A stretch of 64,000 nt of DNA. It comes from Luteimonas viscosa (lineage in GTDB: Bacteria > Pseudomonadota > Gammaproteobacteria > Xanthomonadales > Xanthomonadaceae). Of this stretch, positions 38,211 to 48,993 are shown in pieces. The stretch lies in the NCBI RefSeq assembly GCF_008244685.1, contig NZ_VTFT01000002.1, positions 310,001-374,000 of the forward strand, written 5' to 3'. The position numbers were made by a program, and so were the translations under genes. Below the pieces are notes generated by a model. The model saw nothing but the letters and a program-made list of their open reading frames with translations. It was not told where the DNA came from and made no database searches. Numbering within the stretch: the stretch's first letter is position 1; each line of letters begins with the position of its first letter.

Positions 38211-38602
38211 CGGCGCTGCTGGTTGCCCTTTTCCTTGGGCAGGTTGCCGAAGCGGCGCATGCGCTCGGACAACTCCTTGTCCTGCTCGGCGAAGTACTCG
38301 CCTTCCCACTTCGCCAGCTGGTCGTTCTCGAACCACAGGGTCATGTTCCTGACCTCGGTGTGGCCGCGGCGGTTGAGCCGCTGGGTCGCGGTGTAGTCCC
38401 AGCGCTGGTGGTGGAACGGATCGGCGATCGACGGGGTGCCGAGCAGGGTCAGCACCTGCTGCTTGTCCATGCCGACCTGGAGCTGGTCGATGGCCGACTT
38501 CTCGATGAGGTTGCCCTGGTAGATCGGCTGCTTGTAGAGCATGCCGCAGCCGGCGGTGGCCATGGCGATCAGGAGGGCGAGCGCGATGCGGGACATGGGC
38601 AT
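38207..38602 (-). CDS. bamE: outer membrane assembly lipoprotein BamE (OmlA)
   Basis: A 131-residue lipoprotein of the BAM complex, called OmlA in Xanthomonas. Seen: signal peptide with lipobox ATAGC (Cys19), GMLYKQPIYQGNLIEKSAIDQLQVGMDKQQVLTLLGTPSIADPF and the strand HQRWDYTATQRL. The C-terminus is Lys/Glu/Arg-rich. It is divergent from fur (112 bp), the known omlA-fur arrangement, and convergent with rnfH, with which it shares the 4-bp stop region CTAG. A second ATG at 38596 is an alternative start. Confidence 0.94.
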   Translation of the reverse strand: MPMSRIALALLIAMATAGCGMLYKQPIYQGNLIEKSAIDQLQVGMDKQQVLTLLGTPSIADPFHHQRWDYTATQRLNRRGHTEVRNMTLWFENDQLAKWEGEYFAEQDKELSERMRRFGNLPKEKGNQQRR

Positions 38603-38714
38603 GAAGCAGGGGCCTGCGAGGATCGGCTGGGGTGGCGCGATGATACACTCCACCGCGCGCATCGCGACCGGCGTCCAGGCAGCTGGCGCTAAACCGCCCG
38701 TGAACGGAGACCCC

Positions 38715-39119
38715 ATGGAATCGATGGATTTGCGCAAGGCCGGGCTGAAGGTGACGCATCCGCGGATGCGCATCCTCGAGCTGCTCGAACTCAAGACCCC
38801 GCGCCAGCACATGACCGCCGAGGACATCTACCGGCAGCTGCTCGAGCAGGGCGACGAGATCGGCCTGGCCACCGTGTATCGCGTCCTGACCCAGTTCGAG
38901 GCCGCCGGCCTCGTGGTCAAGCACAACTTCGAGGGCGGCCACGCCCTGTACGAGATCGACCGCGGCGACCACCACTACCACATGGTCGACGTCGGCACCG
39001 GCCACATCACCGAGTTCGAGAGCCCCGAGATCGTGGCCCTGCTCAACAAGATCGCCGGCGAGCATGGCTATGCGCTCGACGAGCATTCGCTGGTGCTGTA
39101 CGTGCGCAGGAAGCGCTGA
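38715..39119 (+). CDS. fur: ferric uptake regulator Fur
   Basis: A 134-residue iron-responsive repressor. Seen: an N-terminal winged helix (DLRKAGLKVTHPRMRILELLE, LATVYRVLTQFEAAGLV) and the metal-binding FEGGHALYEIDRGDHHYHMVDVGTGHITEF. The CxxC zinc site found in many Fur proteins is absent (the position reads VDVGTG), as in Xanthomonas Fur, so the structural zinc site differs. ACGGAGA precedes the ATG. The divergent bamE may share its regulatory region. Confidence 0.95.
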   Translation: MESMDLRKAGLKVTHPRMRILELLELKTPRQHMTAEDIYRQLLEQGDEIGLATVYRVLTQFEAAGLVVKHNFEGGHALYEIDRGDHHYHMVDVGTGHITEFESPEIVALLNKIAGEHGYALDEHSLVLYVRRKR

Positions 39120-39256
39120 GCCCGGGTCCGGACGCAGCGCGCGCATCGGGCGCATCGGGCCCGGTCATTCCGTTCCACGGCGCGCCCTCGGGCGCCCCCG
39201 CCGCAAGGATTCCCCGACGGCGGCGACGCCAGCGGAAAGCCGCCGGGCGGGTTGCC

Positions 39257-40927
39257 TCAGCCGGCGTTCCCGAGCAGCCGCTTCGCCGCCGCCCGCGCTT
39301 CCTTCGAGACCTCGACCCCGCCGAGCATCCGCGCCAGTTCCTCCTGGCGCTGCTTCGCATCGAGGCGCTGCACCGCACTGTGGGTGAGGCCGTCGCGGTC
39401 GGCCTTGCTGACCCGGTAATGGGCATGGCCCTGGGCGGCGACCTGCGGCAGGTGGGTGACGCACAGCACCTGGCGGCTGTCGCCGAGCGCACGCAGCTTC
39501 TGGCCGACGATCTCCGCGACCGCGCCACCGATGCCCGAGTCCACCTCGTCGAACACCATCGTCGGCACCGCGTCCGAGCCGAGCGCGGCGACCTCGATCG
39601 CCAGCGAGACGCGCGAGAGCTCACCGCCCGACGCCACGCGCCGCAGCGGCCTGGGCGGCTGCCCGGCGTTGGCCGAGACCAGGAATTCGACGCGCTCGCC
39701 GCCCTGCGGGTCGGGGCGGTCGCGATCGACCGGCTCCAGCGCCACCTCGAAGCGGCCGCCACCCATCCCGAGTTCGCCGATCAGCCCGGTGGTGGCCTGG
39801 GACAGGCGTCCGGCGGTCGCAGCGCGTGCCAGGCCCAGGGCGTCGGCGGCCTCGCGCCATGCGCCGGCGGCGGTCGTGATCTCGCCATCGAGCACCTGCA
39901 GCCGCGTGCCGGCCTCGCGCAGCGATTCGAGTTCGGCAGCGAACGCGGCCCGGGTGTCGGCCAGCGCCTCCGGCGCGACCCGGTGCTTGCGCGCCAGTTC
40001 GTGCAGACGCGCCAGGGTGGCGTCCATCGCCTCGAACCGGACCGGATCCAGGTCGAGGTCGTCGCGCACGCGCTGCAGCAGCAGCGCGGCCTCGTCGATC
40101 TGGATCGCGGCCGACTCGAGCATGGCGTCGACTTCCTCCAGCCTGGGCTCGTGCGCACGCTCGCGCGACAGGCCGCCGCGCAGCTGCTGCAGGCGCCGCT
40201 CGAGCGACGGGCCTTCGTCGTCTCCGGACAGGCCCGACAGCGTTTCATCGCAGGCCGCGATCAGGCTGGCCGCGTGCGCATGCCGGCGGTGTCCCGCGAC
40301 CAGCGTCTCCAGCGCCTCGGGGCGGAGGTCCTCCCGCTCGAGCTCGCCGAGCTGGTGCTGCAGCCAGTCGATCCGCTCGGACACGTCGCCGGTCCTGGAC
40401 AGCGCATCGCGCTCGCGCAGCAGGGCGCTCCAGCGTGCGGCCGCCTCGCGCACCGCCGCCAGGGGCGCGTCGTGACGGCCGAAGGCGTCGAGCAGGGCGA
40501 GCTGGCTGGACTTTTCCAGCAGCGCCTGGTGTTCGTGCTGGCCGTGGATCTCGACCAGCAGCCCCGCCAGTTGCGAGAGCTGCGACAGGGTCGCGGGCCG
40601 GCCGTTGATCCACGCGCGCGAACCGCCGTCGGCGCGCAGGGTCCGACGCAGGGTGCAGGCCTGTCCGTCGTCGAACTCCTGCTCGCGCAGCCAGTCGAGC
40701 GCGGCCGGCGCGTCGGCGGGGTCGAAGTCGGCATGCAGTTCCGCGCGCGCCGCGCCATGCCGGACCATGCCGGCGTCGGCGCGCAGGCCGGACAGGAAGC
40801 CGAGCGCGTCGACCAGCAGCGATTTGCCGGCGCCGGTCTCGCCGGAAATCACCGTCATGCCCGGGCCGAATTCGAGTTCGGAGGCCGAGACGACGGCGAA
40901 ATCGCGAAGGGTGAGGCGCCTGAGCAT
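39257..40927 (-). CDS. recN: DNA repair protein RecN
   Basis: A 556-residue SMC-like ATPase in double-strand break repair (E. coli RecN has 553). Seen: Walker A GETGAGKS near residue 30, EIHGQHEHQALL, a long coiled coil in the middle (about 160-370), the ABC signature RRVASGGELSRVSLAIE, Walker B TMVFDEVDSGIGG and the D-loop/H-motif VLCVTHLPQVAAQG. A TACAAT hexamer lies 8 nt before the ATG. No LexA box was recognised. It is divergent from hrcA. Confidence 0.97.
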   Translation of the reverse strand: MLRRLTLRDFAVVSASELEFGPGMTVISGETGAGKSLLVDALGFLSGLRADAGMVRHGAARAELHADFDPADAPAALDWLREQEFDDGQACTLRRTLRADGGSRAWINGRPATLSQLSQLAGLLVEIHGQHEHQALLEKSSQLALLDAFGRHDAPLAAVREAAARWSALLRERDALSRTGDVSERIDWLQHQLGELEREDLRPEALETLVAGHRRHAHAASLIAACDETLSGLSGDDEGPSLERRLQQLRGGLSRERAHEPRLEEVDAMLESAAIQIDEAALLLQRVRDDLDLDPVRFEAMDATLARLHELARKHRVAPEALADTRAAFAAELESLREAGTRLQVLDGEITTAAGAWREAADALGLARAATAGRLSQATTGLIGELGMGGGRFEVALEPVDRDRPDPQGGERVEFLVSANAGQPPRPLRRVASGGELSRVSLAIEVAALGSDAVPTMVFDEVDSGIGGAVAEIVGQKLRALGDSRQVLCVTHLPQVAAQGHAHYRVSKADRDGLTHSAVQRLDAKQRQEELARMLGGVEVSKEARAAAKRLLGNAG

Positions 40928-40935
40928 GGTCGGGC

Positions 40936-40941
40936 ATTGTA
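40936..40941 (-). promoter_or_regulatory. -10-like hexamer before recN
   Basis: TACAAT on the minus strand, 8 nt before the recN ATG, without a ribosome binding site in between. Confidence 0.35.
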
Positions 40942-41163
40942 GTGCGCGCGTTCTCAACCGCCGAGACGCAATGCGGGCAGCGCGCAGTCCGCGCCGGACC
41001 GGGGATCGGCGCGGCGAGGCCGCATGGTCGTCCGGGTGTCGCGTGCACTCCGGCCCTCGCCCTGCCGCGCACCCGTGGCACCTTCGCCGCGGGCCGCCCG
41101 GCTGCCGGCCGGCTTGCGCAGGGCGGAATCCCCCGTCGCTTGCTCCGCACGGACGATCGGCGA

Positions 41164-41169
41164 TCTAAT
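41164..41169 (+). promoter_or_regulatory. -10-like hexamer before hrcA
   Basis: TCTAAT, 7 nt before the hrcA ATG, with a weak -35 TTGCTC at 41140-41145 (18-bp spacer). The predicted transcription start coincides with the start codon. No CIRCE inverted repeat was found in 40928-41176. Confidence 0.4.
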
Positions 41170-41176
41170 CGCGGCG

Positions 41177-42238
41177 ATGGCCGTCCCTCCGCCCCGTACC
41201 CACCTCGACCCGCGCGCGCGGCAACTGCTGCGCACGCTGATCGCGCGGCACATCCGCGACGGCGGGCCGGTGGGCTCGCAGACCCTGGCCCGCCATTCGG
41301 GACTGGACGTGAGTCCGGCGACGATCCGCAACATCCTCGCCGACCTCGAGGACCAGGGGCTGCTGTCGGCGCCGCATACCTCGGCCGGACGGATCCCCAC
41401 CGCCCAGGGCTACCGGGTGTTCGTCGATTCGCTGCTGCAGGTGCAGCCGCTGCCCAATGCGGAGATGGCGCGGCTGCGCGGCGAACTGGCCGGCGGTTCG
41501 GGGACCACCCAGTCGCTGCTCGGCAGCGCCTCGGAACTGGTCTCGGCGATGACCCATTTCGTCGGCGTGGTGTCGGTGCCCAGGCGCGAACAGTTCGCCT
41601 TCCGCCACATCGATTTCGTGCCGCTCGACGGGCAGCGGGTGATGGCGATCCTGGTGTTCGCCGACCATGACGTGCAGAACCGCATCATCCAGACCCGCCG
41701 CCCCTACGACGGTTCCGAACTGGAGCGGGTCGCCAACTACCTGAATGCGCACTTCGCCGGGCGGCCGGTGGCCGAGATCCGCGCCACCCTGGTGCACGAG
41801 TTGCAGGCCGCGCGCGACGAGATGGAAGCGCTGCTCTCGCACACGGTGGAACTGGCCGAGCAGGCCCTGGCCCCGGCCGACAGCGACGACATGCTGGTCG
41901 CCGGCCAGACCCGGCTGATCGGGGTGCAGGACCTGTCCGACCTCGACCGCCTGCGCGAGCTGTTCGAGGCATTCGCCCGAAAGCGCGAGATCCTGCAGTT
42001 GCTGGAGCGCACGATCCGGGCGCCCGGCGTGCGCATCTTCATCGGCGAGGAGACCGGGCTGGCGCCGCTGGAGGGTGTCTCCCTGGTGACCGCGCCCTAC
42101 GGCGCCGGCGGCAGGGTGCTGGGGGTGCTGGGCGTGATCGGCCCCACACGGATGGCCTACGAACGCGTGATCCCGGTGGTGCAGGCGGCCGCCGACGTGC
42201 TCGGCGCCGCCTTGAATCCGGAACCGCCGGCCCCATAG
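41177..42238 (+). CDS. hrcA: heat-inducible transcription repressor HrcA
   Basis: A 353-residue repressor of chaperone operons, normally acting at CIRCE operators. Seen: an N-terminal winged helix (LDPRARQLLRTLIARHIRDGGPVGSQTLAR, SPATIRNILADLEDQGLLSAPHTSAGRIPTAQGYR), the central dimerisation region and the C-terminal VRIFIGEETGLAPLEGVSLVTAPYG and GVIGPTRMAYERVIPVV. It heads hrcA-grpE-dnaK-dnaJ. No CIRCE (TTAGCACTC type) is visible directly upstream, so its operator may be elsewhere, for example at groESL outside the window. Confidence 0.95.
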   Translation: MAVPPPRTHLDPRARQLLRTLIARHIRDGGPVGSQTLARHSGLDVSPATIRNILADLEDQGLLSAPHTSAGRIPTAQGYRVFVDSLLQVQPLPNAEMARLRGELAGGSGTTQSLLGSASELVSAMTHFVGVVSVPRREQFAFRHIDFVPLDGQRVMAILVFADHDVQNRIIQTRRPYDGSELERVANYLNAHFAGRPVAEIRATLVHELQAARDEMEALLSHTVELAEQALAPADSDDMLVAGQTRLIGVQDLSDLDRLRELFEAFARKREILQLLERTIRAPGVRIFIGEETGLAPLEGVSLVTAPYGAGGRVLGVLGVIGPTRMAYERVIPVVQAAADVLGAALNPEPPAP

Positions 42239-42282
42239 CTGGCGGGTCGGCGGCCAGACGACCGCCCAGCCAACGCCAGGAC

Positions 42283-42789
42283 ATGACCACCGAACCCATG
42301 CAGGACGCCGCCACCGCGGCCGAGGAAGAACACGGCGCCGAAGGCCGGATCCAGGCCCTCGAGGCCGAACTTGAACAGCTTCGCGCGCAGTCGCTGCTCG
42401 ACCGCGCCGACATCGAGAACCAGCGCAAGCGCCTCGAGCGCGACGTGCGCAACGCCTGCCGCTTCGCCAACAAGCAGTTGCTGGGCGAACTGCTGCCGGT
42501 GTTCGACAGCCTCGAGGCCGCGCTCAACACCGCCCCCGCCGAGGACCCGCTGCGCGACGGGGTGGTGCTGACCCTGCGCGAACTCACGCGGGTCTGCGAG
42601 AACGCCGGCCTGGTCGAGGTCGCCCCGGCGCCCGGCGACGGTTTCGATCCCGACCGCCACCAGGCGATGAGTGCGGTCGAGACCGCGGACGTGGCCCCGG
42701 GGGCGGTCGTCCAGGTGTTCCAGAAGGGCTACATCCTCAACGAACAGCTGCTGCGCCCGGCGCTCGTCGCCGTGGCCAAGCACGACTGA
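42283..42789 (+). CDS. grpE: nucleotide exchange factor GrpE
   Basis: A 168-residue DnaK exchange factor. Seen: an N-terminal coiled coil (RIQALEAELEQLRAQSLLDRADIENQRKRLERDVRNACRFANK), NKQLLGELLPVFDSLEAAL, and the beta-domain GFDPDRHQAMSAVETADVAPGAVVQVFQKGYILNEQLLRPALVAVAK. It starts 44 nt after hrcA and ends 107 nt before dnaK on the same strand. It catalyses ADP release from DnaK. Confidence 0.96.
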   Translation: MTTEPMQDAATAAEEEHGAEGRIQALEAELEQLRAQSLLDRADIENQRKRLERDVRNACRFANKQLLGELLPVFDSLEAALNTAPAEDPLRDGVVLTLRELTRVCENAGLVEVAPAPGDGFDPDRHQAMSAVETADVAPGAVVQVFQKGYILNEQLLRPALVAVAKHD

Positions 42790-42896
42790 TCCTGAAACAT
42801 CCGCCCGGCGACGCTTGAAGCGCCGTCGCGGCAGCCCCAGATACGCGTCATCGGCGGCAGCGCCGCCCACCAGACCAGATTCCAGAGGGAACCATC

Positions 42897-44813
<1,917 letters not shown>

Positions 44814-44816
<3 letters not shown>

Positions 44817-44916
44817 TTGGTGATTGGTGACTGGTGATTGGAAGAAGCGGGGTTTCGGCTCCGCTTTTTCCATCACGATCCCCTGGAGTCCGCTTTCGCC
44901 GTTCCGAATCACCAAT
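44814..44916. repeat. TGATTGG heptamer array with inverted counterpart (dnaK-dnaJ)
   Basis: Four tandem heptamers at 44814-44841 (TGATTGG, TGATTGG, TGACTGG, TGATTGG), the first containing the dnaK stop codon. The inverted sequence AATCACCAAT is at 44907-44916, complementary to ATTGGTGATT at 44817-44826. The arms bracket the hairpin at 44845-44869. It is similar in style to the GATTC-type repeats at 15.8 kb and 62.3 kb. Confidence 0.7.
44845..44869 (+). terminator. terminator-like hairpin between dnaK and dnaJ
   Basis: Stem AAGCGG / CCGCTT extended by G-T and G-C pairs, loop TTTCGG, then five T. It could end most transcripts after dnaK and lower dnaJ expression relative to dnaK. Confidence 0.7.
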
Positions 44917-44939
44917 AACGAATCACGAATCCCGTCTCC

Positions 44940-46061
44940 ATGAAACGCGACTACTACGAAGCCCTCGGCGTCCCGCGCGATGCCAGCGAGGAGGACCTGA
45001 AGAAGGCCTATCGCCGCTGCGCGATGAAGTTCCACCCGGACCGCAATCCGGGCGACCACGAGGCCGAGATGCGCTTCAAGGAGTGCAAGGAAGCCTACGA
45101 GGTGCTGTCCGACGGCGGCAAGCGCCGCCTCTACGACCAGCACGGCCACGCCGCGTTCGAGCACGGCATGGGCGGCGGCAACGCGGGCCCCGGCGGCTTC
45201 GGTGGCGCCGACATGGGCGACATCTTCGGCAACATCTTCGGCGGTGGCGGCGCGCGTGGCGGGCCGCGGCGCGGTGCCGACGTCGGCTACGTGATGGAAC
45301 TCGATCTCGAGGAAGCCGTGGCCGGCCTGGAGAAGCGCATCGAGATCCCGACCCTGGCCGAATGCGGCGACTGCGCCGGCACCGGCTCGGAAGACCGCAA
45401 GCTCGAGACCTGCGGCACCTGCCACGGACGCGGCCAGGTGCGCTTCCAGCGCGGCATCTTCTCGATGCAGCAACCGTGCCCGCATTGCCACGGACGCGGC
45501 CAGACCATCGCCAACCCCTGCAAGACCTGTCACGGCAATGGCCGCGTCGAGGAGGAGAAGGTGCTCTCGGTGAAGATCCCGGCGGGCGTCGACAACGGCG
45601 ATCGCATCCGCCTGGCGGGGGAGGGCGAGGCCGGCCCGGCCGGTTCGTCTCCCGGGGACCTGTACGTGGAGGTCCGGGTGCGTCCGCACCCGATCTTCGA
45701 ACGCGACGGCGACGACCTGCACTGCGAAGTGCCGATCCGCTTTTCGCAGGCCGCGCTGGGCGACGCGGTGCGCGTGCCGACCCTCGGCGGCGAGGCGGAG
45801 ATCCGGGTTCCCGCCGAAACCCAGACCGGCCGGGTCTTCCGCCTGCGCGACAAGGGCGTGAAGTCGGTGCGCAGCCGCGCGCCGGGCGACCTGTACTGCA
45901 AGGTGGTGGTCGAAACGCCGGTCAACCTGACGCCCGAACAGCGCGACCTGCTCGACAGGTTCGAGGCCACCTTCGTCGGCGACGGTGCGCGTCGGCATTC
46001 GCCGAAATCCAGCACCTTCGTCGACGGCGTGCGCGGCTTCTGGGAGCGCATGACCTCCTGA
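44940..46061 (+). CDS. dnaJ: chaperone protein DnaJ (Hsp40)
   Basis: A 373-residue type I J-protein. Seen: the J domain with HPD ([10 protein letters not shown]), a Gly/Phe-rich region ([20 protein letters not shown]), four zinc-binding CxxCxGxG repeats ([32 protein letters not shown]) and two C-terminal client-binding domains. It stimulates DnaK ATPase and delivers clients. It is separated from dnaK by heptamer repeats and a hairpin, so it may also have its own promoter. No obvious ribosome binding site is seen in CCCGTCTCC before the ATG. Confidence 0.97.
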   Translation: MKRDYYEALGVPRDASEEDLKKAYRRCAMKFHPDRNPGDHEAEMRFKECKEAYEVLSDGGKRRLYDQHGHAAFEHGMGGGNAGPGGFGGADMGDIFGNIFGGGGARGGPRRGADVGYVMELDLEEAVAGLEKRIEIPTLAECGDCAGTGSEDRKLETCGTCHGRGQVRFQRGIFSMQQPCPHCHGRGQTIANPCKTCHGNGRVEEEKVLSVKIPAGVDNGDRIRLAGEGEAGPAGSSPGDLYVEVRVRPHPIFERDGDDLHCEVPIRFSQAALGDAVRVPTLGGEAEIRVPAETQTGRVFRLRDKGVKSVRSRAPGDLYCKVVVETPVNLTPEQRDLLDRFEATFVGDGARRHSPKSSTFVDGVRGFWERMTS

Positions 46062-46208
46062 TGCAGCGTCTCCCCGCCGCGTTCGGGGGCGACCGGCCGG
46101 CAGTCGGGCAATGCGGCCCTGCAACTTGACAGCCCACCATGCCGGTGGGAGGGTCGGCCTGTCCGCGATGGGCGCCGCATGCGTGGCGCCCGCAAGGGGG
46201 GGCGGAGG

Positions 46209-47537
46209 ATGCCAAGGAAGCAGGCGGCCATGCAGTTGCTTGTCGAAAAGCGTCGTCGGCGCGCCGCACAGGACGCGGGCACCGGCCTGTCGGATGCGGA
46301 GGCGCTGTCGCTGTTGACGCGGGTGGTCGAGGCGCAGGGCGCGATCATGGCCTCCGGGCCCGGCCCGTCGGACGTGCTGGCCGCGCTGACCCTGCACGCA
46401 CAGGAACTGACCGGCGCCGGAGGCGCCGTCCTGGAGATCCGCGACGGCGATGCGATGGTCTACTGGTTCGCTTCCGGCATGGCGGAAGCGCAACTGGGAC
46501 TGCGCATTCCCGTCGCCGGCAGCCTGTCGGGCCTGAGCATGGAGCGCGGCTGCTTGCTGCGCTGCGACGACAGCGAGCAGGACGCGCGGGTCGATCGCGA
46601 CGCCTGCCGGCGCGTGGGACTGCGCTCGATGGTGGTCGTGCCGCTGCAGTTCGGCGACCAGCCCGTCGGCGTGCTCAAGGTCGCCTCGCGCGAGCCGCAT
46701 TGTTTCGGCCCCGCGGAAACGCTCGCGCTCGAGCACCTGGCCACGCTCGCCGGCGCCAGCCTGCATCGTGCGGTCGAAGCCTCGCGCCGGGAGGCGGAAG
46801 TCGCCGCCGGTGCGGGGAACCGAGCCGATCGCGACAGCGGGGACGAAGCGGCCCGGCGGCGCCTGACCCGGCTGCTGCGCGACGGTCGCCTGCGCGTGGC
46901 GAGGCAGCCGATCGTCCGCATGACGGACGGTACCGTCGTCGGCTGGGAAGCGCTGGCGAGGTTTCCGGAGGAATACGGCCTGCCGACCGACACCTGGTTC
47001 CGGGATGCCGCCCGCTGCGGGCGGAGCGTGGAACTGGAACTGGCGGCGCTGCGCGCGGCGCTGGCCGACCCGCTGCCGGCCGGTGACGCCTACCTTTCGT
47101 TGAACGTATCGCCCGAGGTCGCGTGCAGCGACGCGCTCGACCAGGTGCTGGGCGATGTCGATCCGGCCCGGATCGTGCTCGAGATCACCGAGCACACCGC
47201 GGTCGAGGACTACCCGAGGCTTGCCGCCCGGCTGTCGGCGTTGCAGGCGCGCGGCTTCCGCATCGCGGTGGACGATACCGGCGCCGGCTTCTCCAGCCTG
47301 CGACACGTGCTCACGCTCGCGCCCGACATCATCAAGCTCGACATGAGCCTGGTGCGCGGCGTCGACCTCCGTCCGCGGCTGCAGTCGCTGATCGCGGCGC
47401 TGTGTACCTTCGCCGAAGGCACGCAGGCGACCCTGGTCGCGGAGGGTGTCGAAACCGACGCCGAGTCGCGGACGTTGCGGCGGATCGGCGTGGCGTGCGG
47501 GCAGGGCTACTTCATCGGGGCGCCGCAGCTGACCTGA
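46209..47537 (+). CDS. GAF-EAL domain protein, probable c-di-GMP phosphodiesterase
   Basis: A soluble protein of 442 residues: a GAF domain (about residues 35-190) followed by EAL. The catalytic residues of active EAL enzymes are all visible: the EAL motif in WEALARF, Asn in SLNVSPE, Glu in LEITEH, the double Asp in DDTGAGFSSL, Lys in IKLDMSLV, Glu in VAEGVET and QGYFIGAP. It is likely to hydrolyse c-di-GMP under control of a GAF ligand that cannot be predicted. The ATG at 46209 follows a G-rich ribosome binding site; ATGs at 46179 and 46230 are alternatives. Confidence 0.9.
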   Translation: MPRKQAAMQLLVEKRRRRAAQDAGTGLSDAEALSLLTRVVEAQGAIMASGPGPSDVLAALTLHAQELTGAGGAVLEIRDGDAMVYWFASGMAEAQLGLRIPVAGSLSGLSMERGCLLRCDDSEQDARVDRDACRRVGLRSMVVVPLQFGDQPVGVLKVASREPHCFGPAETLALEHLATLAGASLHRAVEASRREAEVAAGAGNRADRDSGDEAARRRLTRLLRDGRLRVARQPIVRMTDGTVVGWEALARFPEEYGLPTDTWFRDAARCGRSVELELAALRAALADPLPAGDAYLSLNVSPEVACSDALDQVLGDVDPARIVLEITEHTAVEDYPRLAARLSALQARGFRIAVDDTGAGFSSLRHVLTLAPDIIKLDMSLVRGVDLRPRLQSLIAALCTFAEGTQATLVAEGVETDAESRTLRRIGVACGQGYFIGAPQLT

Positions 47538-47599
47538 TCGGCTTCGCCCGGGCAGCGAGGGGCTTGTCGGCGGGTGGCGCGCACGGCTAGCCTGCGGCC

Positions 47600-48313
47600 A
47601 TGGACAAACCCGTACGAATACTGGTCCACGGTGCCTCCGGCCGCATGGGGCAGGCGCTGCTGCGGCTTGCGTCGGGCATGAAGGACGTGAGCGTGGTGGC
47701 CGCGGTCCAGCGTTCGGTCGGCCAGCGCGTGGTCGACGGGACGCCGCATTTCGCCGCGTCCGAGCTTGCGGGCACGCCGGCGTTCGATGTCGCGGTCGAT
47801 TTCAGCCTGCCAGAAGGCTTCGATGCCGTCCGCGCCCTTTGCGAGGCGCGCGGCGCGGCGCTGGTGTCCGGCACCACCGGCCTGTCCGATGCACAGCGCG
47901 CCGCGCTCGATGCCGCCGCCGGCCGTATCCCGGTGCTGTGGCAGGCCAACTTCAGCGTCGGCGTCGCGGTGCTGGACGAACTGGTCGAGCGCGCGGCGAC
48001 GGCGCTCCCGGGCTGGGACTGCGACATCGTCGAATCGCACCACGCGCACAAGCGCGATGCGCCTTCCGGCACCGCGCTGGCGCTGGGCGCGTCCGCGTCT
48101 CGCGGCGGTGCCACGCCGCGCTACGCAAGCCTGCGCGCGGGCGACATCGTCGGCGAACACCTGGTGCAGTTCGCGACCATGGGCGAACGGATCGAGCTGG
48201 TCCATCGCGCAGGCAACCGCGACATCTTCGCGCAGGGCGCGCTGCAGGCGGCGATCAGGCTGGTGCGGCGCCCCCCGGGACGCTACGGGCTGCGCCAGCT
48301 GCTGTTCGACTGA
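47600..48313 (+). CDS. dapB: 4-hydroxy-tetrahydrodipicolinate reductase
   Basis: A 237-residue enzyme of the lysine/diaminopimelate pathway reducing hydroxytetrahydrodipicolinate with NAD(P)H. Seen: the Rossmann motif GASGRMG (residues 11-17), SGTTGL, and the active site ESHHAHKRDAPSGTA with H147/H148 and K151. It is shorter than E. coli DapB (273), mostly in the loop before ASRGGATPRY and at the start, as in Xanthomonas relatives. TAGCCT, a weak -10-like hexamer, lies 6 nt before the ATG. Confidence 0.93.
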   Translation: MDKPVRILVHGASGRMGQALLRLASGMKDVSVVAAVQRSVGQRVVDGTPHFAASELAGTPAFDVAVDFSLPEGFDAVRALCEARGAALVSGTTGLSDAQRAALDAAAGRIPVLWQANFSVGVAVLDELVERAATALPGWDCDIVESHHAHKRDAPSGTALALGASASRGGATPRYASLRAGDIVGEHLVQFATMGERIELVHRAGNRDIFAQGALQAAIRLVRRPPGRYGLRQLLFD

Positions 48314-48319
48314 GCCGGA

Positions 48320-48811
48320 CTAGTCTTGTTCGAGCAGTTGCTCGAAGCGTGCGACCGCGGACTTGCCGCGGACCTCGCCCAGCATCCGCCGCGAGCGCGT
48401 GAGCAGGTCCTCGAGCGCCTCGGCCGACTTCACTTCCTCCAGCCGCATCGCGAGGTCCTCGCCCATCGGTCCGAGCAGATCGCTGACCGCGCGTGCCGCC
48501 CGGCGGCCACGTTCGCGCAGGTCGGCGGTGGTGGTGGGCGGCCCGGCCGGCACGGCGGCGGGTTTCGATGCGGCAGGGGCGGGGGCCGCCGCCGCAGGAC
48601 CGCCGGTGGACACCACCAGGCCATGGGCCTGCAGCCCTTCCAGCAGCGCCAGGGCGTCCGGGAACCCCGATACGCCACGCAGCTCGGCCACGCTGCGTTG
48701 GCCGTCGACCAGGATCAGCAACCGCCGCTGGCGGATGTCCAGGCCCGCCTTGCGCTCCCCGATTTCCTGTTGCCCGGCGGGCGTCTTGGCATACACGGTC
48801 TTGTCGTTCAT
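48320..48811 (-). CDS. hypothetical protein
   Basis: A 163-residue protein with no signal peptide. Seen: a compact N-terminal domain (about 1-68) with a winged-helix-like pattern (QQEIGERKAGLDIRQRRLLILVDGQRSVAELRGVSGFPDALALLEGLQAHGLV), an Ala/Pro-rich linker (about 69-93) and a charged helical C-terminus (LAMRLEEVKSAEALEDLLTRSRRMLGEVRG). The N-terminal pattern recalls small helix-turn-helix proteins sensing environment in Xanthomonadaceae, without a defined role. It is convergent with dapB (6 bp apart) and divergent from carA. Confidence 0.75.
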   Translation of the reverse strand: MNDKTVYAKTPAGQQEIGERKAGLDIRQRRLLILVDGQRSVAELRGVSGFPDALALLEGLQAHGLVVSTGGPAAAAPAPAASKPAAVPAGPPTTTADLRERGRRAARAVSDLLGPMGEDLAMRLEEVKSAEALEDLLTRSRRMLGEVRGKSAVARFEQLLEQD

Positions 48812-48905
48812 GGCCCCCCCGGGCGCACGGCTTTCGCCGCCGGAATCAACTTAGCCTGCGTCCCGGGGCTTGTACAGCGGGTTTTCCTTTTCGGCCGTCG
48901 CCCGG

Positions 48906-48970
48906 TATCATTCCCGCTCGCCTGATTCCCCCCGCCTCCGGACCGGTTCCGCCCGCTCCGGCGGTTTTTT
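48906..48970 (+). promoter_or_regulatory. carA promoter and leader with terminator-like hairpin (possible attenuator)
   Basis: -10 TATCAT at 48906-48911 predicts a start near 48918. Within the leader, CCGCC (48949-48953), a 6-nt loop and GGCGG (48960-48964) form a stem followed by six T (48965-48970), 24 nt before the carA GTG. An upstream stem using CGGA/TCCG (about 48939-48951) would overlap the first arm and compete. The gene to the left is on the other strand, so this terminator can only act on carA transcripts. Confidence 0.5.
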
Positions 48971-48993
48971 GCAACCTCACGTAGGCGAAGCCA

